Positions 1 to 5,312 of a stretch of 5,312 bases of DNA are shown here, piece after piece. The DNA is taken from positions 1 through 5,312 of the forward strand of contig CAMPHE010000144.1 in assembly GCA_946885815.1 (NCBI GenBank), read 5' to 3'. A program made the translations under genes and the position numbers. The stretch's first letter is position 1. The number at the start of each line of letters is the position of its first letter. The stretch is from an uncultured Arenimonas sp. GTDB lineage: Bacteria > Pseudomonadota > Gammaproteobacteria > Xanthomonadales > Xanthomonadaceae. Below the pieces are notes generated by a model. That model was given only the letters and a program-made list of their open reading frames with translations. It had not been told where the DNA came from and made no database searches.

Positions 1-870
1 CGACAGGTACAGCCGCCCGCCGCCGTAGTGCTTCACGTCACCGAACGGGCCGGTCGCGACCACCGTGGACGGCAGCTCCACCGGGCCGTCGGCGCGCGCG
101 AACACCGACAGGCGATAGCGATGGCTGCGTTCGGACGGCACGGCGAGGCCCAGCGTCGCGTCGATCGCCAGCCGTCCCTGCCACAGCGCGTTGACGACGA
201 GATCGAACGGGCCCTCGCGCCCGGCGGAGGTGGACACGTGCAGGCGCCCGGCGTCGGTGTCACGCCCCACCGCATCGACCCGGGTGCCGAGCCTCAGCGC
301 GAGGCCGGACTGCGCGTGCAGCGCGCCGACGATCCGGTCGGCGACCCGGCGCGTGTCGATCGAGCGTTCGGGGACCGCGAACGCGGCGACCACGCGCGAC
401 GGGTCGTGGTCGCGCGCGAGCTCCGCCGGGGACAGCCGCCGCACCGCGGCATGGCGCAGGTCGGTGAAGTACGCGCGCGCCTCGGGATGCTGCCGCGCGA
501 GCGCCGTCACGGCATCGAGGTAGGCGGCGGCCGCGTCCGCCGCGACGATCGAGTCGCGGTGCACCGCGTAGACGTCGTCGGCCGGCGTCACGGCGTCGTC
601 CAGCGGCGTGTCGATCAGCATCCGCAGCAGTCGGGGGAACGCCAGCCCGCCGGCGAGCACCCGGCGCGCGGTGGCCAGCGACGGATCCGCCGCGTACAGG
701 TGGCCCAGGTGGATCTTGCCCTCGTTCCACCGGCTGGCGCCCGTCATCGGTGCCGGCGCCGCTTCGAACAGCGTCACGTCCGCGCCACGGCGGGCCAACA
801 GCAGCGCCGTCGACGCGCCCATGATCCCGCCACCGAGCACGGCGACGCGCCGCCGCCGGGCCGCGCTCAC
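1..870 (-). CDS. FAD-dependent oxidoreductase, DAO (D-amino-acid oxidase) fold, 3' end cut by window edge
   Basis: The frame is open without a stop for 290 codons and continues past the left edge, so the C-terminus is missing. A Rossmann FAD-binding motif lies near the start: GGG at residues 13-15, then I-M-G18, ending in the acidic Glu36 of LFEA that normally binds the ADP ribose. A segment NEGKIHLGHLYAADPSLATAR (about residues 49-69) resembles a subgroup of DAO-family oxidoreductases that I recall from polysaccharide clusters. VVNALWQGR (about 226-234) and GGGRLYLS (283-290) also fit the fold. The GTG start (870-868) overlaps the upstream stop codon as GTGA and has no Shine-Dalgarno of its own, so coupling to the glycosyltransferase gene is likely. 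The family oxidises amines, amino acids or hydroxy compounds with FAD. The substrate cannot be read from sequence; a sugar or sugar-linked amine is an inference from the neighbours only. Confidence 0.85.
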   Translation of the reverse strand, partial: MSAARRRRVAVLGGGIMGASTALLLARRGADVTLFEAAPAPMTGASRWNEGKIHLGHLYAADPSLATARRVLAGGLAFPRLLRMLIDTPLDDAVTPADDVYAVHRDSIVAADAAAAYLDAVTALARQHPEARAYFTDLRHAAVRRLSPAELARDHDPSRVVAAFAVPERSIDTRRVADRIVGALHAQSGLALRLGTRVDAVGRDTDAGRLHVSTSAGREGPFDLVVNALWQGRLAIDATLGLAVPSERSHRYRLSVFARADGPVELPSTVVATGPFGDVKHYGGGRLYLS

Positions 871-1856
871 GAAGCGACGCCGCGGCCGCGGACGCGTTCG
901 TCGAGTGCCGCGAGCGCCGCCGCGGCGGTCACGAACGAAGCGCGCACCTCCGGCGGCTGCGCGTCGATCGCCGCCGGTATCGCGATGCGCGCGAACTCCG
1001 GCGCCAGCTCGCCCGGGTCGAGCAGCGGCAACCCGGGCTGCTCGAGTTCGACGTGCCGCACGAGCGGCATCGCGAACAGGTACAGGCCGTACTCCAGCAA
1101 TGCGCGCTCGCCCGGGTCCGCGGCGACGGACCGGATCCGGTCCAGGCACAGCCGCAGGCTGGCGCGCGCGCCGCGGACGAGCGCGTCGCGCGTCTGCCGG
1201 TTCCAGCGACCGGTCATCCCGTCGGCACGGACCCATCGTTCGTAGAGCGCGTCGGGCACGTGGACCAGAGGCCCGGCGGCCACGAGGTCGACGAGGTACG
1301 GGAACCAGCGCCAGAAGCCGTCGCCGTCGATGCGCGGGAAGCGCAGGCCGTCGTCGAGCGCGCGGCGCCGGGTCAGCGCGCGCAGCGGCGCGCCGCGGTG
1401 CGGGCCCATCACCTGCAGCACGCGCGCCGCGGCCGGGCCGTCGTAAGGCCGGCCGGCGACCGGCCGGTCGGCATCGCCGAAGGTGCCGATGTCGCAATAG
1501 GCGGCGATCGCACCGGGGGCCGCGAGCAGCGCCGACCGCAGCGTGTCGATATAGCCCGGATGCAGCACGTCGTCGTGGAAATACAGGCAGAACAGCGGGG
1601 TCTGCACGCCGTCCAGAAGCGCGTTGCAGTTGTCCGCCCAGCCGAGCCGCACGGGCTGCGCGACGACGTCGATGCGCGGATCTTCCGCCGCATGGCGCCG
1701 GCAGATCGCCTCGGTGTCGTCGTCGCCCCGATCGACCGACACCGCGATCCGGATCGCGGGATACGACTGCGCGCGCGCGCAGCGCAGCGTGCGCTCGATG
1801 AACGTCGCGGCCTGCCACGCCGGGATGCACAGCGTCACATCCGGCGCGCCGTTCAA
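867..1856 (-). CDS. Glycosyltransferase family 2 (GT-A fold)
   Basis: This 329-residue protein has an N-terminal GT-A domain. It opens with the strand VTLCIPAW (7-14), followed by VDRGDDDT (41-48) with Asp42 in the usual nucleotide-binding place. LGWADNCNALLDG (71-83) matches the GT2 'GxxxNxN' segment. LYFHDDVLHPGYI (91-103) is the metal-binding DXD-type site, here in the HDD form. Residues after about 200 are a mostly helical C-terminal region with no recognised motif. No membrane segment or signal peptide is seen, so it should act at the cytoplasmic side, moving a sugar from an activated donor to an unknown acceptor. The chosen start is TTG, which forms a TTGA overlap with the upstream stop; a GTG at codon 7 is the alternative but would begin inside the first beta strand. 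The stop overlaps the next gene by 4 bases. Donor and acceptor cannot be inferred. Confidence 0.88.
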   Translation of the reverse strand: MNGAPDVTLCIPAWQAATFIERTLRCARAQSYPAIRIAVSVDRGDDDTEAICRRHAAEDPRIDVVAQPVRLGWADNCNALLDGVQTPLFCLYFHDDVLHPGYIDTLRSALLAAPGAIAAYCDIGTFGDADRPVAGRPYDGPAAARVLQVMGPHRGAPLRALTRRRALDDGLRFPRIDGDGFWRWFPYLVDLVAAGPLVHVPDALYERWVRADGMTGRWNRQTRDALVRGARASLRLCLDRIRSVAADPGERALLEYGLYLFAMPLVRHVELEQPGLPLLDPGELAPEFARIAIPAAIDAQPPEVRASFVTAAAALAALDERVRGRGVAS

Positions 1857-2299
1857 TCGAAGGGGTGCGCCACGTAGGACGCCGGGTCGAAGGGCTCGTC
1901 GGCCAGCACGAGCAGGCCCGCATCGGCGCCGCGGTAGGTCTGCGCCGCCCAGACGCCCGGTTCGAGCAGCAGCCCGCGGTCGGAGCGGTCGAGCACCACC
2001 CGCGCACCGTCACCGGCGGTGCGGAGCTCGACGTCGATCGTTCCGGCCAGCCGGAACAGAAGCTGTCGCGCCGTCCGGTGCGCATGCTCCCCGCGGACGG
2101 CGCCGGCCGGCACGTCGTGCACGAAGAACAGGCGCCGCGGCGCGAACGGCAGCGCGTCGAAGTCGAGCGGCTGCAACGTGCCCCGTGCATCCGTGCGCGC
2201 CGCCAGCGCGACCAGGCGCGCACGCCCGCCGAACCATGCCTGGCGGTCCCGATCCGATTCGCGCACGGCGGCTCCCCCGATTCGCGAGAAGGCCTCCAT
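1853..2299 (-). CDS. FdtA/QdtA/WxcM-like cupin, putative dTDP-sugar 3,4-ketoisomerase family
   Basis: A 148-residue single-domain protein, about the usual length of this family. The core reads TDARGTLQPLDF (36-47), then LPFAPRRLFFVHDVP (50-64), then RGEHAHRTARQ (69-79), where His72 and His74 are the cupin histidines. Strands GLLLEPGVWAAQTY (109-122) and LLVLADEPFDPASY (129-142) follow, matching the end pattern of FdtA-type proteins. Known members isomerise dTDP-4-keto-6-deoxyglucose to the 3-keto sugar before transamination and transfer. The tyrosine pair often seen before the HAH motif is Phe58-Phe59 here, so activity is not certain. It is the first gene of the three-gene minus-strand unit and overlaps the glycosyltransferase by 4 bases (TTGA). 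The start is unsettled: ATG at 2299 has no Shine-Dalgarno, whereas GTG at 2266 (codon 12) has a strong one, giving a 137-residue form that keeps the whole domain. Confidence 0.82.
   Translation of the reverse strand: MEAFSRIGGAAVRESDRDRQAWFGGRARLVALAARTDARGTLQPLDFDALPFAPRRLFFVHDVPAGAVRGEHAHRTARQLLFRLAGTIDVELRTAGDGARVVLDRSDRGLLLEPGVWAAQTYRGADAGLLVLADEPFDPASYVAHPFD
2264..2278 (-). promoter_or_regulatory. Shine-Dalgarno and alternative GTG start of the FdtA-like gene
   Basis: On the minus strand GGGGGAG (2278-2272) sits 5 bases before GTG (2266-2264), in frame with the cupin gene. The annotated ATG at 2299 has no purine-rich stretch upstream, so this internal site may be the true start. Both products contain the complete conserved domain. 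Confidence 0.5.
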
Positions 2300-2354
2300 A
2301 CTAGGTCACGCGCACCGGTGGTGCGACGAGCGGCGGATACCGGGCGGAACACGA
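2300..2354. promoter_or_regulatory. Divergent intergenic region between the glycan unit and the TRAP/cytochrome unit
   Basis: These 55 bases separate two divergently transcribed units and must carry or adjoin both promoters. On the minus strand TAGTAT (2303-2298) matches a sigma70 -10 box at four of six positions. It would make sense if translation starts at the GTG at 2266, but no matching -35 is visible. On the plus strand GGCGGA (about 2344-2349) could serve as a weak Shine-Dalgarno for the ATG at 2355. No convincing plus-strand promoter was found here; it could lie within the cupin coding sequence. Confidence 0.4.
2311..2325. repeat. Short inverted repeat in the divergent intergenic region
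   Basis: CGCACC-GGT-GGTGCG is a perfect 6-base inverted repeat around a 3-base centre. It lies roughly midway between the two divergent starts, where a shared operator would be expected. It may be an operator or simply a chance palindrome in GC-rich DNA. There is no T-tract, so it is not an intrinsic terminator. Confidence 0.4.
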
Positions 2355-3440
2355 ATGAAGCGACGCGAATGGCTGCGCGGTGCCGGCGTGGCGGTGATGG
2401 CCACCGGCCTCGCCGCCTGTGCGCGGGACGACGCGCGCGGCGCGTCCGACGAGCGGCACCACTGGAAGATGGTGACCTCGTGGCCGACCAATTTCCCGGG
2501 CCTGGGCACCGGCGCCGAACGGCTCGCGGCGATGATCACCGACGCCAGCGGCGGCCGGCTGACGGTGAAGGCGCACGGCGCCGGCGAACTGGTGCCGGCG
2601 TTCGAGGTGTTCGACGCGGTCGCGCGCGGCACCGCCGAGATGGGCCATTCGGCCGCGTACTACTGGCAGTCGCGCGTGCCTGCGGCGCCGCTGTTCTGCA
2701 CGGTGCCGTTCGGGCTCACCGCGACCGAAATGGACGCGTGGCTGCACGAGGCCGACGGTCTGGCGCTGTGGCGCGAGGCCTATGCGCCGCACGGTCTGCG
2801 CCCGTTCGCCGCCGGCAACACCGGCATGCAGATGGCCGGCTGGTTCCGCGAACCGGTCGACTCGCTCGCGTCGCTGCAGGGCCTGAAGATCCGGATGCCC
2901 GGGCTCGGCGGCGAAGTCATGGCGCGCATCGGCGCGGCTCCCGTCAACGTGCCCGGCGACGCGATGTTCGAGGCCCTGCAGGACGGTACGCTGGACGCGG
3001 CCGAATGGATGGGGCCCTACAACGATCTCGCGTTCGGGCTGCATCGGGCCGCGAAGCACGGCTACACGCCCGGCTGGCAGGAGCCCGGCCCGGTGGTGGA
3101 AGCCGTCGTCAACGCCGCGGCGTGGGATGCGCTGCCGGCCGATCTGCAGGCGATCGTCGAAAGCTGCTGCCGCGCCGCCGGTGCCGCGCTGCTGGCCGAA
3201 TACACCGCGCGCAACACGCAGGCGCTCGATGCGCTCGTGCGCGAGCACGGCGCCGACCTGCGGCAGTTGCCCGACGACGTGCTGGCGGCGTTGCGCAAGG
3301 CGTCGGACGAGGTGCTCGACCAGCTCGCCGCGTCCGATCCGCTCGCGCGCCGCACGCTCGATTCGATGCGGGCGTTCCGGGCGCGGATGCGGGCGTGGAG
3401 CACCGTATCGGTGGACGCCTACGCGCGCGCCCGCGGCTGA
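2355..3440 (+). CDS. TRAP transporter solute-binding protein, DctP family, TakP-like
   Basis: A 361-residue periplasmic binding protein of full family length. The leader MKRREWLRGAGVAVMATG looks like a Tat signal (Arg3-Arg4, then hydrophobic). It is followed by a lipobox LAAC with Cys22, so the protein may be a Tat-exported lipoprotein. The mature part follows the TakP pattern closely: WKMVTSWPTNFPGLGTGAER (37-56), GAGELVPAFEVFDAV (75-89), GTAEMGHSAAYYW (92-104), VPFGLTATEM (117-126), GLKIRMPGLGGEVMAR (176-191) and DAAEWMGPYNDLAFGL (214-229). Arg180 in KIRMPG is at the place of the arginine that binds the ligand carboxylate in this family. Known TakP-type proteins bind 2-oxo acids such as pyruvate, so a small carboxylate ligand is inferred. 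The start is fixed by the signal peptide; GGCGGA about 6 bases upstream is a weak ribosome site. DctQ and DctM membrane subunits are absent from the window. A cytochrome gene follows after 57 bases on the same strand. Confidence 0.92.
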   Translation: MKRREWLRGAGVAVMATGLAACARDDARGASDERHHWKMVTSWPTNFPGLGTGAERLAAMITDASGGRLTVKAHGAGELVPAFEVFDAVARGTAEMGHSAAYYWQSRVPAAPLFCTVPFGLTATEMDAWLHEADGLALWREAYAPHGLRPFAAGNTGMQMAGWFREPVDSLASLQGLKIRMPGLGGEVMARIGAAPVNVPGDAMFEALQDGTLDAAEWMGPYNDLAFGLHRAAKHGYTPGWQEPGPVVEAVVNAAAWDALPADLQAIVESCCRAAGAALLAEYTARNTQALDALVREHGADLRQLPDDVLAALRKASDEVLDQLAASDPLARRTLDSMRAFRARMRAWSTVSVDAYARARG

Positions 3441-3484
3441 CGCGGCCGGGTCCGTCCCCGTCCGACGTATTTCCTGCCACTTCC

Positions 3485-3490
3485 GGGGGA
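3485..3490 (+). promoter_or_regulatory. Ribosome binding site of the di-heme cytochrome gene
   Basis: GGGGGA lies 7 bases before the ATG at 3498 and supports that start over later in-frame codons. It is the clearest Shine-Dalgarno among the plus-strand genes here. The rest of the 57-base gap (3441-3497) shows no strong hairpin or promoter, which is consistent with co-transcription with the binding-protein gene. Confidence 0.6.
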
Positions 3491-3497
3491 AAACACC

Positions 3498-4421
3498 ATG
3501 TCCATTCCTGTCGCCGCGCCGTCGCGCCGCCACCGCTGGCTCACGCGCCTCGGGCTGTTCATCGTCGCGCTGCTGATCGCCGTGGGGCTGCTGTATCTGG
3601 TCGCACGCTGGCACACCGCCCGCGCGCTGGCGACCGTGCACGAAATCGACGACCCGGCGCTGGTGTTCGCCGGTGACGACGCGGAGCGGGCGCGCGGCGC
3701 GCATCTGTACGGCGTGCTCGGCTGCGTCGAATGCCATGGGGACGACGGCGCCGGCCGGCTGGTGTTCGATGCCGGCCCGGTGGCGACGGTGGTCGGCCCC
3801 AACCTGACCCCGCCGTCGATCGCCGGCCGCTACGACGCGGACGGGCTGGCCGCGGCGATCCGTCACGGTGTGCGCCCGGACGGCCGGCCGCTGCGCTTCA
3901 TGCCGGCGGGCGACTTCAAGGACCTGTCGGACGCCGACGCCGCGGCGCTGGTGCGCCACCTGCAGTCGCTGCCGCCGTCCGACAAGGCCCCGGGCGAGTT
4001 CCGCATCGGGCCGCTGGGCCATGTGCTGTTCCTGTTCGGCAAGCTCGAACTGGTGCCGGCGGCCGATCTCGACCATGCGCCGCGCCCGCGCGTCGCACCG
4101 CCCGAAGGCCCGACCGCCGAGTACGGCGCCTACCTCGCGCAGGTCTGCACCGGCTGCCACGGCGCCGACCTTGCCGGCCAGCGCGTCCCCGGCACGCCGC
4201 CCGAGCTGCCGGCGGCCGCGAACCTGACGCCGCACGCCGACGCGCTCGGCCGCTGGTCCGAGGCCGATTTCCTGCGGGTGCTCCGCGAAGGCCGCCGCCC
4301 CGACGGCCGTGAACTGCACCCGTTCATGCCATGGCGCACGTACGGCCGGATGACGGATGTGGAGCTCCGGGCGATCTGGGCGCATCTGCGCACGCTGCCG
4401 CCGGTCGCCACGCGGACCTGA
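3498..4421 (+). CDS. Membrane-anchored di-heme cytochrome c
   Basis: A 307-residue protein. A basic N-terminus (SRRHRWLTR) leads into a single hydrophobic segment at about residues 17-36, best read as an uncleaved anchor with the rest in the periplasm. Two covalent heme sites are present: CVECH (Cys76, Cys79, His80) and CTGCH (Cys217, Cys220, His221). Likely distal methionine ligands are Met135 in RFMPAGDF and Met277 in PFMPWRTY. The two halves share one order of motifs: CxxCH, NLTP (102-105 and 242-245), a G-x-RPDGR stretch (124-130 and 265-271), the FMP methionine, a (S/T)DxxxxA segment and a closing LxxLPP. This points to an internal duplication of one cytochrome domain. Family members (CccA-like, or cytochrome subunits of alcohol and other dehydrogenases) pass electrons from periplasmic oxidation to the respiratory chain. 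The partner enzyme is not in the window; the binding-protein gene upstream is the only clue. Confidence 0.92.
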   Translation: MSIPVAAPSRRHRWLTRLGLFIVALLIAVGLLYLVARWHTARALATVHEIDDPALVFAGDDAERARGAHLYGVLGCVECHGDDGAGRLVFDAGPVATVVGPNLTPPSIAGRYDADGLAAAIRHGVRPDGRPLRFMPAGDFKDLSDADAAALVRHLQSLPPSDKAPGEFRIGPLGHVLFLFGKLELVPAADLDHAPRPRVAPPEGPTAEYGAYLAQVCTGCHGADLAGQRVPGTPPELPAAANLTPHADALGRWSEADFLRVLREGRRPDGRELHPFMPWRTYGRMTDVELRAIWAHLRTLPPVATRT

Positions 4422-4427
4422 CGCGGC

Positions 4428-4455
4428 ACCCCGATGGGCCGGATCGCACCGGGGT
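4428..4455 (+). repeat. Inverted repeat after the cytochrome gene, possible weak terminator
   Basis: ACCCCG (4428-4433) pairs with CGGGGT (4450-4455) across a 16-base loop. It begins 6 bases after the cytochrome stop and ends just before the candidate polA -10 box. The stem is short and no U-run follows, so it is a poor intrinsic terminator. It could still mark a transcript end or overlap promoter control. Confidence 0.3.
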
Positions 4456-4456
4456 C

Positions 4457-4462
4457 TACAAT
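4457..4462 (+). promoter_or_regulatory. Candidate -10 box of the polA promoter
   Basis: TACAAT matches the sigma70 -10 consensus at five of six positions and stands out in a very GC-rich spacer, 27 bases before the polA ATG. No good -35 is seen at 16-18 bases upstream (the 17-base position reads ATGGGC). Transcription would start near 4469, giving a leader of about 20 bases. Confidence 0.5.
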
Positions 4463-4489
4463 TCCCGGTCCGCATCCGCCGGCCACGCC

Positions 4490-5312
4490 ATGTCACGCCT
4501 CGTCCTGATCGACGGTTCGTCGTACCTCTACCGCGCGTTCCACGCCCTGCCGCCGCTCACCGGCCCCGACGGCTCGCCGACCGGCGCGCTGTTCGGGATC
4601 GTCAACATGCTGCGCGCGACGATCAAGGAGGCGCCGGCCTACGTCGCGTTCGTCTGCGACGCCTCCGGCCCGACGTTCCGCGACGCGCTGTATCCCGAGT
4701 ACAAGGCGACGCGCGCGCCGATGCCCGACGACCTGCGGGCGCAGGTGCAGCCGATGATGAAGATCGTCGAGGCGCTCGGGTTCCCGATCCTGTGCGTCGA
4801 AGGCGTCGAGGCCGACGACGTGATCGGCACCCTGGCGGTGCAGGCGCATGCGCTGGGCATTCCGGTGACGATCTCCACCGGCGACAAGGATTTCGCGCAG
4901 CTGGTGCGCCCCGGGATCACGCTGGTCAACACGATGACCGGCAGCGTGCTCGACGACGACGCGGTGTACGCGAAGTTCGGCGTGCGCCCGGACCAGATCG
5001 TCGACCTGCTGGCGCTGATGGGCGACACCGTCGACAACGTGCCCGGCGTCGACAAGTGCGGGCCGAAGACCGCCGCGAAGTGGCTCGGCGAATACGGCAC
5101 GCTCGACGGCGTCATCGCGTCGGCGACGAAGATCGGCGGCAAGATCGGCGAGAACCTGCGTGGCGCGCTCGACCGCCTGCCGCTGAACCGGCAGCTGGTG
5201 ACGATCAAGACCGACGTGCCGCTCGACCCTGCGCCGACCGACCTCGCGTTCCGGCCCCGCGACGTCGACGCGCTGCGCACGCTGTTCACGCAGTACGGCT
5301 TCCATGCGGCGC
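4490..5312 (+). CDS. polA: DNA polymerase I, N-terminal 5'-3' exonuclease domain (3' end outside window)
   Basis: The frame is open from ATG at 4490 to the right edge, giving 274 of the roughly 900 residues typical of PolA. The visible part is the structure-specific 5'-nuclease domain, which removes RNA primers and flaps in replication and repair. All metal-binding acidic residues of the family are in place: Asp8 in VLIDGSSYLYRAF, Asp57 in FVCDASG, Glu107, Asp109 and Asp110 in GVEADDVIGTL, Asp132 and Asp134 in STGDKDFAQL, and Asp179 and Asp182 in LMGDTVDNVPG. The helix-hairpin-helix region follows as GVDKCGPKTAAKWL (186-199). Later segments LPLNRQLVTIKTDVPL (230-245) match the family. MSRLVLIDGSSYLYRAF is the expected N-terminus, which fixes the start even though no Shine-Dalgarno precedes it. 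The gene is probably transcribed from its own promoter and is not functionally tied to the cytochrome upstream. Confidence 0.97.
   Translation, partial: MSRLVLIDGSSYLYRAFHALPPLTGPDGSPTGALFGIVNMLRATIKEAPAYVAFVCDASGPTFRDALYPEYKATRAPMPDDLRAQVQPMMKIVEALGFPILCVEGVEADDVIGTLAVQAHALGIPVTISTGDKDFAQLVRPGITLVNTMTGSVLDDDAVYAKFGVRPDQIVDLLALMGDTVDNVPGVDKCGPKTAAKWLGEYGTLDGVIASATKIGGKIGENLRGALDRLPLNRQLVTIKTDVPLDPAPTDLAFRPRDVDALRTLFTQYGFHAA

Noticed and set aside
28..1877. Long plus-strand open frames opposite the oxidoreductase and glycosyltransferase genes
   Set aside because: The minus-strand frames carry clear FAD-binding and GT2 motifs. The plus-strand products are Arg-rich with no recognisable motif or ribosome site.
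3441..3497. Possible terminator between the binding-protein and cytochrome genes
   Set aside because: No stable hairpin followed by a T-run is visible. The gap only shows a good ribosome binding site near its end.
1865..3676. 603-codon plus-strand open frame covering the cupin gene and most of the binding-protein gene
   Set aside because: It crosses a divergent promoter region and two genes in other frames, and the protein is low-complexity Arg/Ala/Gly. It is a codon-bias by-product.
3437..4427. Ten-base match CTGACGCGGC at the ends of both the binding-protein and cytochrome genes (3437-3446 and 4418-4427)
   Set aside because: It spans a TGA stop in both cases, but ten bases of GC-rich sequence can recur by chance and the matches do not extend, so I do not call a repeat element.
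2301..4496. 731-codon open frame on the minus strand across the binding-protein and cytochrome genes
   Set aside because: It is antisense to two clear genes with family motifs. Its translation is rich in Arg, Ala, Gly and His, as expected of a GC-rich shadow frame, and shows no domain.
4493..5305. Minus-strand open frames opposite polA
   Set aside because: The plus strand encodes an intact PolA nuclease domain with all catalytic acids. The antisense products have no motif.

Overview
This GC-rich window encodes five proteins, two of them cut by the window edges. The organism is most likely a proteobacterium, and the Lysobacteraceae (Xanthomonadaceae) are my best guess. The reason is the DNA polymerase I N-terminus, whose wording (for example NVPGVDKCGPKTAAKWL and KIGENLR) matches what I remember of xanthomonad PolA more closely than E. 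coli PolA. That assignment is from memory and was not searched.

Left half (1-2299, minus strand): a tightly packed three-gene unit. Read in the direction of transcription it holds an FdtA/QdtA/WxcM-like sugar-ketoisomerase-type cupin, a family 2 glycosyltransferase, and an FAD-dependent oxidoreductase of the DAO fold that runs off the left edge. The two junctions are 4-base stop/start overlaps (TTGA and GTGA), and neither start is ATG, which suggests translational coupling. The set looks like part of a surface-glycan or nucleotide-sugar modification locus whose remaining genes lie to the left.

Centre (2300-4421): a 55-base divergent intergenic region with a short inverted repeat, then two plus-strand genes. 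These are a TRAP-type (DctP/TakP-like) solute-binding protein with a Tat-like, lipobox-bearing leader, and a membrane-anchored di-heme cytochrome c made of two similar domains. No TRAP membrane subunits (DctQ/DctM) are present in the window, so the binding protein looks orphaned here and is paired with an electron carrier instead.

Right end (4422-5312): a short spacer with an inverted repeat and a good -10 box (TACAAT), then the start of polA. Only the N-terminal 5'-3' exonuclease domain is inside the window.

No RNA genes, CRISPR arrays, insertion sequences or prophage genes are visible. The very long open frames antisense to the real genes are by-products of GC-rich codon usage. Nothing here amounts to a clearly new system. 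The points most worth following up are the oxidoreductase in a glycan-type unit and the orphan TRAP binding protein next to a di-heme cytochrome.
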